Shown: positions 19,605 through 29,295 of the stretch, piece after piece
Numbering within the stretch: position 1 is the stretch's first letter
Layout of the letters: every line of letters starts with the position of its first letter
The notes under the pieces: generated by a model
Told to the model about the DNA's origin: nothing
The model's input: only the letters and a program-made list of their open reading frames with translations
Databases searched by the model: none
Translations under genes and position numbers: made by a program
Assembly (NCBI GenBank): GCA_004294135.1
Contig: RDZY01000010.1
Coordinates: 1-64,000 of the forward strand
Direction: 5' to 3'
DNA: 64,000 bases
From: Sphingobacteriia bacterium
Lineage (GTDB): Bacteria; Bacteroidota; Bacteroidia; Chitinophagales; Chitinophagaceae

Positions 19605-19886
19605 TTAGTGTTTACTGTATTTTCCCTCCATTTTGTCAACATAATCCATGCTGCCCAAACGAAATCTGAAAGGAATTTTAGTGACTTTTTCCAGTTGTAA
19701 TTCTTTTTTACAAAAGAAACCAATGTGGTTGGTATAGTAGTTCGGTGGAATAATGCGAATGGGCATATTCCTTAAACTATCAATGCGAGTTTGATGGGGC
19801 AAAAGCGTGCGGTGTTCTTTCTGTGCAAAAAGAAAACTGCCGTTCATTACCAATAAATTTACAAACAAACAAATTGTTTTCCGCAC
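19605..19886 (-). CDS. Small exported protein of unknown function
   Basis: No ATG start fits. A GTG at 19886 yields 94 residues beginning (f)[16 protein letters not shown], a good signal peptide with cleavage after FAQ; another GTG at 19943 would overlap the first codons of rpoN. The mature part contains [16 protein letters not shown], a [12 protein letters not shown] segment and [15 protein letters not shown]. Two features argue for a real gene: codon use like its neighbours and the clean signal peptide. I recognise no named family. It converges on the GT2 gene (23 bp) and is divergent from rpoN. Confidence 0.6.
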   Translation of the reverse strand: MRKTICLFVNLLVMNGSFLFAQKEHRTLLPHQTRIDSLRNMPIRIIPPNYYTNHIGFFCKKELQLEKVTKIPFRFRLGSMDYVDKMEGKYSKH

Positions 19887-19905
19887 GTTGGTAGGTTTAA
19901 ATCTA

Positions 19906-19917
19906 TGTAAATTTACA
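19906..19917. promoter_or_regulatory. Perfect 12-bp palindrome between rpoN and the small exported gene
   Basis: TGTAAATTTACA is fully self-complementary and sits 20 bp before the rpoN ATG and within or just before the divergent small gene. It could be an operator half-site pair, or part of a -7 box (TAAATTTA). A 12-bp AT-rich palindrome can also arise by chance. Confidence 0.25.
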
Positions 19918-19936
19918 GCGTAATTCAATAGCAAAG

Positions 19937-21427
19937 ATGTCACTCAGTCAATCACTTCAACAAAAATTACTGCAGAAACTGTCGCCCCAGCAGATACAGT
20001 TGATGAAACTTTTGCAAGTGCCAACCGCCAATTTAGAAGAACGGATTAAAGAGGAGTTGGAAGAAAATCCTGCATTAGAGCAAAGCGATGAAGGGCATGA
20101 AGACGAGTATACTGACGAATTAAAAGATGAGTTTGATAGTTCTGGTGAAGAAGAAGTAGAGCCAGATGGAAGTGCCGACGATTATGAAAATGTAGATATC
20201 AGCGAATATGTGGTAGATGATGATGGCGAAATTGCCGATTATAGAACCAAAGACGACAATTATCCTGAAATGGATGATCAGAAAGTGATTCCTATAAGGG
20301 TAGAAACCAGTTTTCATGAGTTGGTATTGAATCAATTGGGGATGTTGGAATTGGATGAAAGGAATTTTAAAATTGCAGAACAGGTAGTAGGAAGCTTAGA
20401 TGATGATGGGTATCTTAGAAGGGAATTGACTTCTATTGTAGACGACTTGGCATTTCGTCAAAGTCTTATTGTAGAAGAAAAAGAAATTGAAGCCATAGTG
20501 CAACAAATACAGCAATTTGATCCTGCTGGAATTGCCGCTCGTGATTTAAAAGAATGTTTGTTGCTTCAGCTGAATAGGAAAATAACGGAAGGTAAAAGTG
20601 TAGAACTAGCTGTGCAAATTTTGAGTAAATATTTTGAAGAGTTTACCAAAAAGCATTATGAAAAAATTCAACGAAGCCTCAATCTGAGTGATGGGCAATT
20701 GAAAGAAGTGATTGGTCAGATTATAAAGCTTAACCCAAAACCAGGCGGAAATATTGGCGAAACAAATAAGGCGGAGAATTATATTATCCCTGATTTTTTT
20801 GTAATCAATAACAATGGACAATTGGAATTAACCCTTAATTCAAAAAATGCTCCCGATCTTAGAATTAGTGAAGGCTATCGGGATATGTTAAAAGATTATG
20901 AGAAAGGAAGTAAAAAAGACAAGCGACAGAAAGAAGCCGTACTTTTTATTAAACAAAAAATAGATTCGGCCAAGTGGTTTATAGATATGATCAAACAAAG
21001 GCAGGATACCCTTATTGGCACAATGGGTGCTATTATGAAGCACCAACAGGAATTCTTTCTTACAGGCGATGAAACCACCATGCGTCCCATGATTTTGAAA
21101 GATATAGCTGAGCTAACATCATTGGATATTTCTACGGTTAGTAGGGTAGCCAATAGTAAGTTTGTGCAGACTGAATTTGGTACGTACCGGTTAAAATTCT
21201 TTTTTAGTGAATCACTAAGTACCGATAGTGGTGAAGAGGTAAGTACCCGAGAAGTAAAGAAAATTCTGAGTGATATGATTCATGATGAAGATAAGCACAA
21301 GCCACTAAGCGATGAAGTACTTACTGAGATGCTGCAAGAAAAAGGATACAATATAGCCAGAAGAACGGTAGCTAAATACCGCGAACAACTAAATGTACCT
21401 GTTGCACGCTTAAGAAAAGAACTATAA
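19937..21427 (+). CDS. rpoN: RNA polymerase sigma-54 factor RpoN
   Basis: 496 residues. Region I (residues about 1-50) carries the [21 protein letters not shown] activator-interaction helix; a strongly acidic linker, about residues 47-115, follows; then the core-binding region with [19 protein letters not shown], the HTH with [20 protein letters not shown], and the RpoN box [10 protein letters not shown] at residues 474-483. It directs polymerase to -24/-12 promoters and needs AAA+ activators, none of which is encoded here. It is followed 6 bp later by a PAP2-like membrane gene, suggesting co-transcription. Confidence 0.97.
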   Translation: MSLSQSLQQKLLQKLSPQQIQLMKLLQVPTANLEERIKEELEENPALEQSDEGHEDEYTDELKDEFDSSGEEEVEPDGSADDYENVDISEYVVDDDGEIADYRTKDDNYPEMDDQKVIPIRVETSFHELVLNQLGMLELDERNFKIAEQVVGSLDDDGYLRRELTSIVDDLAFRQSLIVEEKEIEAIVQQIQQFDPAGIAARDLKECLLLQLNRKITEGKSVELAVQILSKYFEEFTKKHYEKIQRSLNLSDGQLKEVIGQIIKLNPKPGGNIGETNKAENYIIPDFFVINNNGQLELTLNSKNAPDLRISEGYRDMLKDYEKGSKKDKRQKEAVLFIKQKIDSAKWFIDMIKQRQDTLIGTMGAIMKHQQEFFLTGDETTMRPMILKDIAELTSLDISTVSRVANSKFVQTEFGTYRLKFFFSESLSTDSGEEVSTREVKKILSDMIHDEDKHKPLSDEVLTEMLQEKGYNIARRTVAKYREQLNVPVARLRKEL

Positions 21428-21433
21428 ACAATA

Positions 21434-22096
21434 ATGAATATAGAACAATCAATATCTCCTATTTCAATATCCAGAAGGCTATTGAATTTTATTGCTAAGG
21501 CAGTATCTTATTTATTTCATCCGCTTTTTATTCCCACTTATTTTTTTATTTATTTGATGCAATATTTCTCCTTCGAATTTGCAGGCATTACAGAGTGGCA
21601 ATTAAAATTGAGGCTATTCGGGGTTTTTTGGCTCACCGCTTTTTTTCCTGCATTTGCTGTGTTTTTGTTGTGGCGTTTAAAGTTCAGTGAAAGTATTTAT
21701 TTGCGTACCCAAAAAGAACGTATTGTACCTTATATAGTCACCATGTTTTTCTACTGGTGGATGCGTTATTTAAGTATGAACTTCTCTGATCAACCTGCCG
21801 TATTAAAATTCTTTTTTACTGGCATCTTTATGGCTACAGTGGTGGGATTGATTGCCAACAACAGTTTTAAAATAAGCATGCATGCAATGGGTGTAGGAGG
21901 AATAGCCGCTGCTATTGTACTCACTTCATTTTATTACAAAGTAGCCAACGGCGTGCCAGTAAGTATTGCTATATTGTTTACTGGCTTGGTTTGTACGGCG
22001 CGATTGGTAACGGCTAATCATACAACAAAAGAAATTTATACGGGGTTATTTGCGGGCGTTATTTGTCAACTTATTGCTTATTATACAGTGATGTAA
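21434..22096 (+). CDS. PAP2-like integral membrane protein
   Basis: 220 residues with about six hydrophobic segments. Late in the protein lie KISMHAMGVGG and ARLVTANHTTKEIYTG, which resemble motifs 2 and 3 of PAP2 lipid phosphatases (S-x-H and R-x5-H-x3-D/E); motif 1 is not clear (RTQKER at about residue 92 may stand for it). Annotators usually call such proteins phosphatase PAP2-related. If active it would dephosphorylate a lipid phosphate at the membrane. It sits between rpoN and an MMPL transporter, with short spacing to both. Confidence 0.65.
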   Translation: MNIEQSISPISISRRLLNFIAKAVSYLFHPLFIPTYFFIYLMQYFSFEFAGITEWQLKLRLFGVFWLTAFFPAFAVFLLWRLKFSESIYLRTQKERIVPYIVTMFFYWWMRYLSMNFSDQPAVLKFFFTGIFMATVVGLIANNSFKISMHAMGVGGIAAAIVLTSFYYKVANGVPVSIAILFTGLVCTARLVTANHTTKEIYTGLFAGVICQLIAYYTVM

Positions 22097-22171
22097 TAAA
22101 AGTACACCAGTGCAGTAATATTGCTACTCCTGCATTTTTTTGTTTATTTGCAACTCATACAACTCAATCAA

Positions 22172-24493
22172 ATGTGGTATAAGGCAGCACGGGCAATTTT
22201 ACGATATCGGGTGATATTATTAGTAATACTATTCGGGGGAACACTTTTTATGGCTTGGCAAGCATCTAAAGTGCAGCTCAGTTACGACTTTACAAGGGCC
22301 TTACCCACCGATAATCCCAAGTATATAGCTTACCAAGAATTTCTAAAAGAGTTTGGTAGTGATGGAAGTACGGTTGTGATAGGTTTTAAGGCAGATTCTT
22401 TTTACAGGAAAGACTATTTTAATGAAGTAGTAGCCTTGCAGCAACGCATTAAAAAAGTAGCAGGTGTAAAGGAAGTATTGAGTATTCCCGATGCCATGAA
22501 CCTGTTGAACGATCCGGTAAAGCAGAAGTTGGTGCCGAAAAAAATATTTGAATATCCCTATACCAGTCAGCTTGCATTGGATACGGCAAGGGCTGTATTT
22601 GAGAACCTGCCTTTTTACCGAACCCTATTGTACAATTCTCAAACAAGCGCCTATTTAATGGGTATTGTAGTAAGTAAGGATTCTATTAATAGTAAGTATC
22701 GCAGTGTATTAATCAATGATATTTTAAGAGAGACAAATTTATTTGAACTCCATACCGATACAGATTTGCGTATCAGCGGACTACCTTTTATTCGGACTAG
22801 AATAGGGGATAGAATTAAAAATGAAATGAACTGGTTTTTGATCGGTTCACTCTTACTATCGGCTATTACTTTATTTGTATTTTTCCGTTCCATCGGTGCA
22901 ACGGTGATGAGTTTATTGGTAGTGGGAATGGGAGTGGTATCAAGTTTGGGTACTATGGTATTGTTGGGGTATAAAATTACTTTGTTAACGGCATTAATAC
23001 CGCCATTGGTGGTAGTTATTGGGGTGCCCAACTGTATTTATTTTTTAAATAAATACCATACTGCCTATAGAGAAACACGCAATAAAGAAACAGCATTGAT
23101 TACTATGGTAGGGCGGATGGGTGTGGTTACACTGTTTTGCAATATAGCTGCTGCCATTGGGTTTGCCGTATTTTCATTTACAAAGAGTGAGTTGTTAAAA
23201 GAGTTTGGTGCGGTAGCAGGTATTAATATCTTGCTCTTGTTTTTTATCTCTTTATTTTTTATTCCATCGGTGCTTAGTTTTTTGCCAGCACCCAAAGAAG
23301 CGCATACCAAGTACTTGGACAATAAATATCTGGCAAGTATCTGTTTAAAGATAGAACGATGGGCATTTCACCATGCAAAATGGGTATATTGTATAACTGT
23401 ATTAGTGCTTTTATTTTCTGTAGTAGGTGTTTTTAAAATTCAGCGTGAAGGTTTTATCGTTGATGATTTGCCCAAAGCTGATAAAATTTATACCGACCTT
23501 AAATGGTTTGAAGAAAATTTTGGCGGCGTAATGCCACTAGAAATAGTGGTGGATACCAAGAAAAAAAATGGACTCTTCCGAAATACTAAAACCATTGCCG
23601 CCATTGCGGAATTCTCAGAATATTTAGATTCGTCTTATGCCACAGCAAGGCCTCTTTCTTTTGTTGAGGGATTAAAATTTGCCAAGCAAGCTTATTTCGA
23701 TGGGGACTCGCTTAGTTATACCATTCCTTATGAAGCAGATTTGGCATTTATTGGCCCCTACCTTAAATCTGGAAAAGATAGCAGTGGAAAAACACCAGCA
23801 AATGGCTTTACTAAGTTGCTCAATAATTTTATTGATAGTAATAAGCAAAAAGCGCGAATTAGTGTGAATATGAAAGATGTTGGAAGCGCAGTATTGCCAG
23901 ACTTATTGCAATCATATGAAAAGCGGGCGACGCAAATTTTTGATACAGCCAATTACAAGATTAGTTTTACTGGAAGTAGTGTAAGTTTTTTGGAGGGTTC
24001 ATCGTTTATTATAAAGGGACTGAAAGAGAGTATTTTTTGGGCTTTTTTATTGATTACGTTGTGTATGTTTTACCTGTTTAAATCGGGTAGGATCTTGCTC
24101 TGCTCCCTTATTCCCAATTTGGTACCGTTGATAGTTACGGCTGGAGTAATGGGATGGGCAGGGATAGCATTAAAACCTTCTACTGTATTGGTATTCAGCG
24201 TGGCACTGGGGATAGTTATAGATGTAACCATACGGTTTTTAATTAACTATAAGCAGGAATTGCCAGCCCATAATGGGAAAATTGAACCAACATTAAAGCA
24301 AACCATCAGTCACACAGGAATCAGCATCATTTATACATCTTTGGTATTGGTAGCGGGGTTTATAATCTTCTGTTTTAGTGATTTTGGGGGAACCAAGGCA
24401 TTGGGATGGTTAACATCTTTAACATTACTGGTAGGAACCATTACCAATTTAATCTTGCTTCCTGTGTTGATTATCAGCATATCACGCAAATAA
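22172..24493 (+). CDS. MMPL/RND-superfamily membrane transporter
   Basis: 773 residues from the ATG at 22172 (a TTG at 22121 would add 17 hydrophobic residues). It has the two-fold MMPL layout: TM1, a large periplasmic loop (about 35-225), a block of five TM segments containing PPLVVVIGVPNCIYFLNKYH, a second TM and loop (about 425-620), and a final TM block. The N-terminal LSYDFTRALPTDNPKY and the later VDDLPKADKIY are typical of the RND subfamily related to hopanoid/lipid transporters. Cargo is not predictable; lipids or other hydrophobic envelope components are the usual guess. It follows the PAP2-like gene, which fits a lipid theme. Confidence 0.88.
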   Translation: MWYKAARAILRYRVILLVILFGGTLFMAWQASKVQLSYDFTRALPTDNPKYIAYQEFLKEFGSDGSTVVIGFKADSFYRKDYFNEVVALQQRIKKVAGVKEVLSIPDAMNLLNDPVKQKLVPKKIFEYPYTSQLALDTARAVFENLPFYRTLLYNSQTSAYLMGIVVSKDSINSKYRSVLINDILRETNLFELHTDTDLRISGLPFIRTRIGDRIKNEMNWFLIGSLLLSAITLFVFFRSIGATVMSLLVVGMGVVSSLGTMVLLGYKITLLTALIPPLVVVIGVPNCIYFLNKYHTAYRETRNKETALITMVGRMGVVTLFCNIAAAIGFAVFSFTKSELLKEFGAVAGINILLLFFISLFFIPSVLSFLPAPKEAHTKYLDNKYLASICLKIERWAFHHAKWVYCITVLVLLFSVVGVFKIQREGFIVDDLPKADKIYTDLKWFEENFGGVMPLEIVVDTKKKNGLFRNTKTIAAIAEFSEYLDSSYATARPLSFVEGLKFAKQAYFDGDSLSYTIPYEADLAFIGPYLKSGKDSSGKTPANGFTKLLNNFIDSNKQKARISVNMKDVGSAVLPDLLQSYEKRATQIFDTANYKISFTGSSVSFLEGSSFIIKGLKESIFWAFLLITLCMFYLFKSGRILLCSLIPNLVPLIVTAGVMGWAGIALKPSTVLVFSVALGIVIDVTIRFLINYKQELPAHNGKIEPTLKQTISHTGISIIYTSLVLVAGFIIFCFSDFGGTKALGWLTSLTLLVGTITNLILLPVLIISISRK

Positions 24494-24609
24494 TTTTTTT
24501 TAATATATGGTAATTATAGCTATGGGTTATAATAAAAAATCAAAAAAAGCAGCGTTTTGTTAACAATTTCTGCCTAATTTTAACATCTCTTAAACTTAAA
24601 AACTGAATT

Positions 24610-27600
24610 ATGAGAAAACTAGTCACAGTATTCTTGTGTCTATTTGTGTCGTTGTTATCAATACAGGCGCAAAATAGAACTATCACAGGAACCGTAACAG
24701 ATGAGGTAGGTAAGCCCGTTGTTGGAGCTTCTGTATTGGTAAAAGGTACCAGTTCTGGTACGCTAACAAAGGGAGATGGAGCTTTTTCGCTTTCTGTATC
24801 TTCTACAGCCACTGCATTGGTGGTTTCAGGTCTTAATCTTGCCCCCAAGGAGATTAAGATTGATAAAAATAGTAAAGCTATTAATGTAACGTTGCGTTCT
24901 ACAACTGACAATTTAGATGAAGTAATTGTAACAGGGTACTCAAGAGAAAAGAAATCTCAGTTTGCTGGTGCCGTTAGTACATTGAGTGGAAAAGCAGTTG
25001 AAACAGTACCAGTTGGAGCTTTTGACCAAGCTTTGCAAGGTCGCGTTCCTGGAATGCTGGTAAACTCTGGCAGCGGCCAGCCTGGCAACAGTGCAAGTAT
25101 AACTATTCGAGGTGTACAGTCCATTCAGGGTGCTGGTGCTCAGCCCTTATATATTATTGATGGAATTCCTCTGCCAGCACTCGATATGCAAACCATTAAC
25201 CCGAATGACTTTGAGTCCATTACTGTATTAAAAGATGCTGCTGCTGCTGCACTTTATGGTGCTAGGGGTGGTACAGGTGTAATTGTTATTACCACCAAAA
25301 GAGGTAAAGCGGGTGCTACCAACTTTACTTATAGAACACAGTTTGGCTTCACAGACGCCCCTGATTTTACTCGAATGAATATGATGAATACGGCAGAAAT
25401 GTTATCCTATGAAGAGAGGGAAAAAATTCCAAGCACGCCAGGATGGGTTTATTCTCCATTGAATCCTGCTATTCCTGCTGGAATGACGGCTGCTAGAAAG
25501 CAGTTCTTATTGGATAGTACTAAGGGGATTGACACAGATTTGCCAAGTATTTTACTAAGGGTAGGGCTTTCTAAAACACACGAATTCAACCTCTCTGGCG
25601 GAAACGAAAAAACCAAATTCTTCCTATCCGCTGGATTGTTTGACCAGCAAGGGATTGACTTAGGATCTAGTCTCAAGCGTTACACCATTCGTTTTAACCT
25701 AGATCATACTGCGGATAAATTATCTATCCGTTGGAGCAATACAATCGGTTACTCCTTAAGCCGTTATGCAGAAGGTGAAGTACTGGGAAATAGCGCAAGA
25801 AACCCATTTCAAATGTCTTTCCGTGCCAAAACATATCAAAATCCTTTTAATAGAGATGGCTCATTAATTTTTGGGGCAAGCACTCCATTGGCCTTGAGAC
25901 AAGTAGGGAATCTTTTAGAAGGTATTGAGAATTCTCAAAGAACAACCAATCAAATTAAAATTAATTCTGGTATTACAGTAGCGTATAAATTATCACCTTC
26001 CATTGTATTACAAAATACAGCGGGTTTAGACGTATCAAATGATCAGAATACCCGTTATATCAATGCAAATTCCTATATCGGTTTATTACAAAACTTCCAA
26101 TCTGGTATAGGACAAGAAGGGCACAGATTAATTACCCAAATGGTGAATACGAGCAGTGCGGTCTTCAACAAGCGATTCAATGATAAACACGAAGTAGAAT
26201 TGGGTGCCTATTTTGAAGTAGTTCGTGAATGGAGAAAAGCAATTGGACTTACATTATTTAATCTTGATCCTCGGTTAACAGAAACTGGTCAAGGTGTAGG
26301 ATCTCTTCCAGTAGGTGCTGGACAATCTACATATCCGCAAAATGCTTTTGCTGCAAAAGGAGGTTATGGTATTCGCTCTTATTTTGCAACTGGTAGGTAT
26401 ACATATGACAATAAATATACCTTTACTGCAAATATTAGAAGAGATGGAACTTCTAGAATTGTAAATCCTGCGAATCGCGAAATCACTACTTGGTCAACTG
26501 CTTTTGTTTGGAATCCATTGAAAGAGAAATTCCTAAGAAATCAGCGTATATTTACTGACTTGAAATTCCGTGCCAGTTATGGGGTGGTTCCCAATATTGG
26601 AAGTATACCTTTCGCAACTTATGGTGTTGGCTTAAATGGAGTTACTAATTTTCAAGGGCCTCAACTCCCTTCATTTGGTATAGTAGATTATGCTGGTTCA
26701 ACCATTCCTGGTTTATCTCCAACTGCACCTGGGAATCCAGATTTGAAGATTGAAAAAATTCAAAAATTAAATATCGGTCTAGACTTCTCTGTATGGCAAA
26801 ACAAAGCTCGTTTTACTATTGATGTATATGCTAATAAAACAGTTGATTTATTTGTAAGACAACCACTTTCAGGAACCACTGGTTTCGCAAACTTAGACAT
26901 CAATGCTGGTATTATGACCAACAAAGGCGTTGAGGTTACAGCTTCAGTTGATGTGGTTAAAAACAAAGATTATGGTATCACTTTAGGTATCAACCATGCT
27001 ATGAATAAAAACAATATACAAGATCTGGGCTTGGTAAATGAATACGTAGTTGGTACTTTTATTATTAGGAAAGGTCTTCCCTATGGTTCACATTTTACAA
27101 CCAATTATTTAGGTGCTGATCCTGCAACCGGTCGCCCTATGTATGAAGGTCCAACAGGAACCACTGTTTTTCAAGAATCTGATGCAGGCCAATTCGCTAA
27201 ATTTGGTTCTTATTTACCCACGCACACAGGAGGTCTAACTTTAGATATTCGGTATAAAGCGATCTCCATTTCTGCTTTATTTTCTTATCAGTTTGATGTG
27301 GTTAGAAATAATAATCAAAGAAGTTGGGTTACCAGAGGCACACCTGGTTACCAGCAGGCTGTTAGGGGTTCAAGGGAGTTATTGGATTTGCAATGGACTA
27401 AACCTGGAGATGTTAAACCTATTCAAGCCTCTTCTTTTGATAGAGGATTCACTTCCTATGATCTTGAAAATGCTAAATTCTTGCGGTTAAGGAATATAAA
27501 TTTCTCTTATCAAATTCCACCCATTAAAGGCAGCAACGGTAAAACTGTTATTAAAGGAGCAAGATTTTATGTTCAAGCTCAAAACCTTGCAATATGGAGC

Positions 27601-27699
27601 CCTTGGAGAGGTTTGGATCCTGAAGACGATAATAATATTAGCTTAAACGAATATCCTAATCCAAGAATGTTTGTAACAGGTATCGATATTAATTTCTAA
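24610..27699 (+). CDS. SusC/RagA-type TonB-linked outer-membrane transporter
   Basis: 1,029 residues. Signal peptide MRKLVTVFLCLFVSLLSIQAQ; carboxypeptidase-regulatory-like domain (about 22-105: ITGTVTDEVGKPVVGASVLV); TonB plug with LDEVIVTGYSREKK, QGRVPGM and SITIRGVQSI plus PLYIIDGIP; then the 22-strand barrel ending MFVTGIDINF. It imports an oligomeric nutrient across the outer membrane using TonB energy and works with the SusD partner encoded 52 bp downstream. No glycoside hydrolase or peptidase gene follows, so the substrate is unknown. An A/T-rich 116-bp leader precedes it. Confidence 0.95.
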   Translation: MRKLVTVFLCLFVSLLSIQAQNRTITGTVTDEVGKPVVGASVLVKGTSSGTLTKGDGAFSLSVSSTATALVVSGLNLAPKEIKIDKNSKAINVTLRSTTDNLDEVIVTGYSREKKSQFAGAVSTLSGKAVETVPVGAFDQALQGRVPGMLVNSGSGQPGNSASITIRGVQSIQGAGAQPLYIIDGIPLPALDMQTINPNDFESITVLKDAAAAALYGARGGTGVIVITTKRGKAGATNFTYRTQFGFTDAPDFTRMNMMNTAEMLSYEEREKIPSTPGWVYSPLNPAIPAGMTAARKQFLLDSTKGIDTDLPSILLRVGLSKTHEFNLSGGNEKTKFFLSAGLFDQQGIDLGSSLKRYTIRFNLDHTADKLSIRWSNTIGYSLSRYAEGEVLGNSARNPFQMSFRAKTYQNPFNRDGSLIFGASTPLALRQVGNLLEGIENSQRTTNQIKINSGITVAYKLSPSIVLQNTAGLDVSNDQNTRYINANSYIGLLQNFQSGIGQEGHRLITQMVNTSSAVFNKRFNDKHEVELGAYFEVVREWRKAIGLTLFNLDPRLTETGQGVGSLPVGAGQSTYPQNAFAAKGGYGIRSYFATGRYTYDNKYTFTANIRRDGTSRIVNPANREITTWSTAFVWNPLKEKFLRNQRIFTDLKFRASYGVVPNIGSIPFATYGVGLNGVTNFQGPQLPSFGIVDYAGSTIPGLSPTAPGNPDLKIEKIQKLNIGLDFSVWQNKARFTIDVYANKTVDLFVRQPLSGTTGFANLDINAGIMTNKGVEVTASVDVVKNKDYGITLGINHAMNKNNIQDLGLVNEYVVGTFIIRKGLPYGSHFTTNYLGADPATGRPMYEGPTGTTVFQESDAGQFAKFGSYLPTHTGGLTLDIRYKAISISALFSYQFDVVRNNNQRSWVTRGTPGYQQAVRGSRELLDLQWTKPGDVKPIQASSFDRGFTSYDLENAKFLRLRNINFSYQIPPIKGSNGKTVIKGARFYVQAQNLAIWSPWRGLDPEDDNNISLNEYPNPRMFVTGIDINF

Positions 27700-27751
27700 C
27701 TAATTTATAATTGGTTATTCAATTTAAAACTTGAACACTAAAACAAAGCAA

Positions 27752-29218
27752 ATGAAAAAAAATAAAATAATCTGCTTCTCTTTCTTACTCTTGGCACTAG
27801 CCTCTTGTAAAAAAGTAGTCGAGATAAAAGAAACCGATTTTATAGGTGGCGATATTGCTCTTAAAACACTAGCTAACAATGAATCTGGAATTATAGGGGC
27901 TTATGCTGGATTCAGTCGTACAAGTGGAAATGGAAATTTAGGAAGTGGTATTGAAATGCAAGTGCTTCTCAATGCAGTATTTGCTGACGAAGTTCGTCAA
28001 GGTGAATTTTATAACGCACAGAGCACACATGAGTGGCAATATAGTTCAGCCGATATAGGACTTCGGGATAGCTATACTGCTTTCAATCTGTTTTATAGAA
28101 TAATTGATCGTGTAAACCGGGTATTAATTGCTTTACCAAATGCTGCTGCAACTACTGCTGCTGAAATTGCATTAAAAGATAGATTAAGAGGTGAAGCATT
28201 ATTTCTAAGAGCATTTTGCCACTTCGAATTATACCGCTATTATAGTAATAGTGCTGTCGGTACAGACTTGGCAATGGCTTATATGGAAACACCTTCCTTG
28301 CAGCCAACTGCAAGAATTACTGTTACTCCTTATTTTCAAAAACTAAAAGCTGATTTAGCGGCTGCCAAACCTTTATTGCCAGCAGCAGTAACTGATATCT
28401 TTCGTGCCAATCGTCCCTCAGCATCCGCATTACAGGCAAGGGTTGCATTGTATTTGAAGGAATATGCAGACGCCATCACTTTTAGCACAGAATACATTAC
28501 TGCTATACCTTTGGCTACTAGAACTCAATTTCCAGGTATTTGGACAGATGCAAACAGTAGTGAGTTATCATTCAAGATAAGTCGTACAGCATCAATTGGA
28601 GCAAGAATGGGTAATTTATGGATGGCAACGTCTGCGAACACTGCCAATATTGGAGGGATCACATGGAGGCCATCCGAAAAATTATGGTTATCGTATAACC
28701 AGACCACTGATATTCGCTTTGCTTCTTACTTAAAAGATGAAGCATTATTGACTGCATCAGTTCCAACTCGTGGATCTAGATTGATTCAAAAATATAAGGG
28801 TACTACTTATGGAACTCCAACTGAACATGTTGCTGATGTGAAAATTTTTAGGACGGCTGAAATGGTGCTCATTAGAGCAGAAGCACTAGCTGAGACCAAC
28901 AATTTGGTAGCTGCTGCGGCTGACCTAAATGCTTTGAGAGCTGCCCGTATTACTGGTTATACAAATGTGATATTGGCTACTCAAGCGGATGCCATCACCC
29001 AGATTATGAGTGAACGCTTTAAAGAATTAGCTTTTGAAGGTCATCGTTTCTGGGATCTAAAAAGAAGAAATTTACCTGTAGAACGTTTGGTTGCTGATGC
29101 TCCAAATGCAGCAGCTTTAACTTTACCTGCTGGCAGCTTCAGATTCTTATTGCCTATTCCAAATCCTGAAATCTTAGCTAATCCGGTGATTCAACAGAAT
29201 CCTGGGTATACCAACTAA
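27752..29218 (+). CDS. SusD/RagB-type nutrient-binding lipoprotein
   Basis: 488 residues from the ATG at 27752. The signal peptide MKKNKIICFSFLLLALASC ends in a lipobox, so the mature protein is anchored by Cys19 and shown to the surface. TPR-rich SusD fold: LRGEALFLRAFCHFELYRYY near residue 150, then RAEALAETNNLVAAAADLNALRAAR and the C-terminal RFKELAFEGHRFWDLKRRN, both standard landmarks. It caps the adjacent SusC barrel and binds ligand. The gene ends 14 bp before a strong hairpin terminator, so the operon appears to hold only these two genes. Confidence 0.95.
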   Translation: MKKNKIICFSFLLLALASCKKVVEIKETDFIGGDIALKTLANNESGIIGAYAGFSRTSGNGNLGSGIEMQVLLNAVFADEVRQGEFYNAQSTHEWQYSSADIGLRDSYTAFNLFYRIIDRVNRVLIALPNAAATTAAEIALKDRLRGEALFLRAFCHFELYRYYSNSAVGTDLAMAYMETPSLQPTARITVTPYFQKLKADLAAAKPLLPAAVTDIFRANRPSASALQARVALYLKEYADAITFSTEYITAIPLATRTQFPGIWTDANSSELSFKISRTASIGARMGNLWMATSANTANIGGITWRPSEKLWLSYNQTTDIRFASYLKDEALLTASVPTRGSRLIQKYKGTTYGTPTEHVADVKIFRTAEMVLIRAEALAETNNLVAAAADLNALRAARITGYTNVILATQADAITQIMSERFKELAFEGHRFWDLKRRNLPVERLVADAPNAAALTLPAGSFRFLLPIPNPEILANPVIQQNPGYTN

Positions 29219-29232
29219 GATTCAACTTTATA

Positions 29233-29270
29233 TAAAAAAAAGCTACACGAATTCGTGTAGCTTTTTTTTT
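29233..29270. terminator. Strong bidirectional intrinsic terminator after susD-like gene
   Basis: A perfect 22-bp palindrome at 29241-29262 (half-site AGCTACACGAA) is flanked by an A-run on the left and a T-run on the right. Extended with A:T pairs it makes a longer stem. It can end transcription of the SusC/D pair and of the convergent thioredoxin-lipoprotein gene. Confidence 0.9.
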
Positions 29271-29295
29271 GCAATTATTTTATTTCAGCCTATTC

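Noticed and set aside
24555..24582. TTTG and TAATTTTA upstream of the SusC-type gene as a promoter.
   Set aside because: The spacing is 15 bp, too short for the phylum consensus of 19-21.
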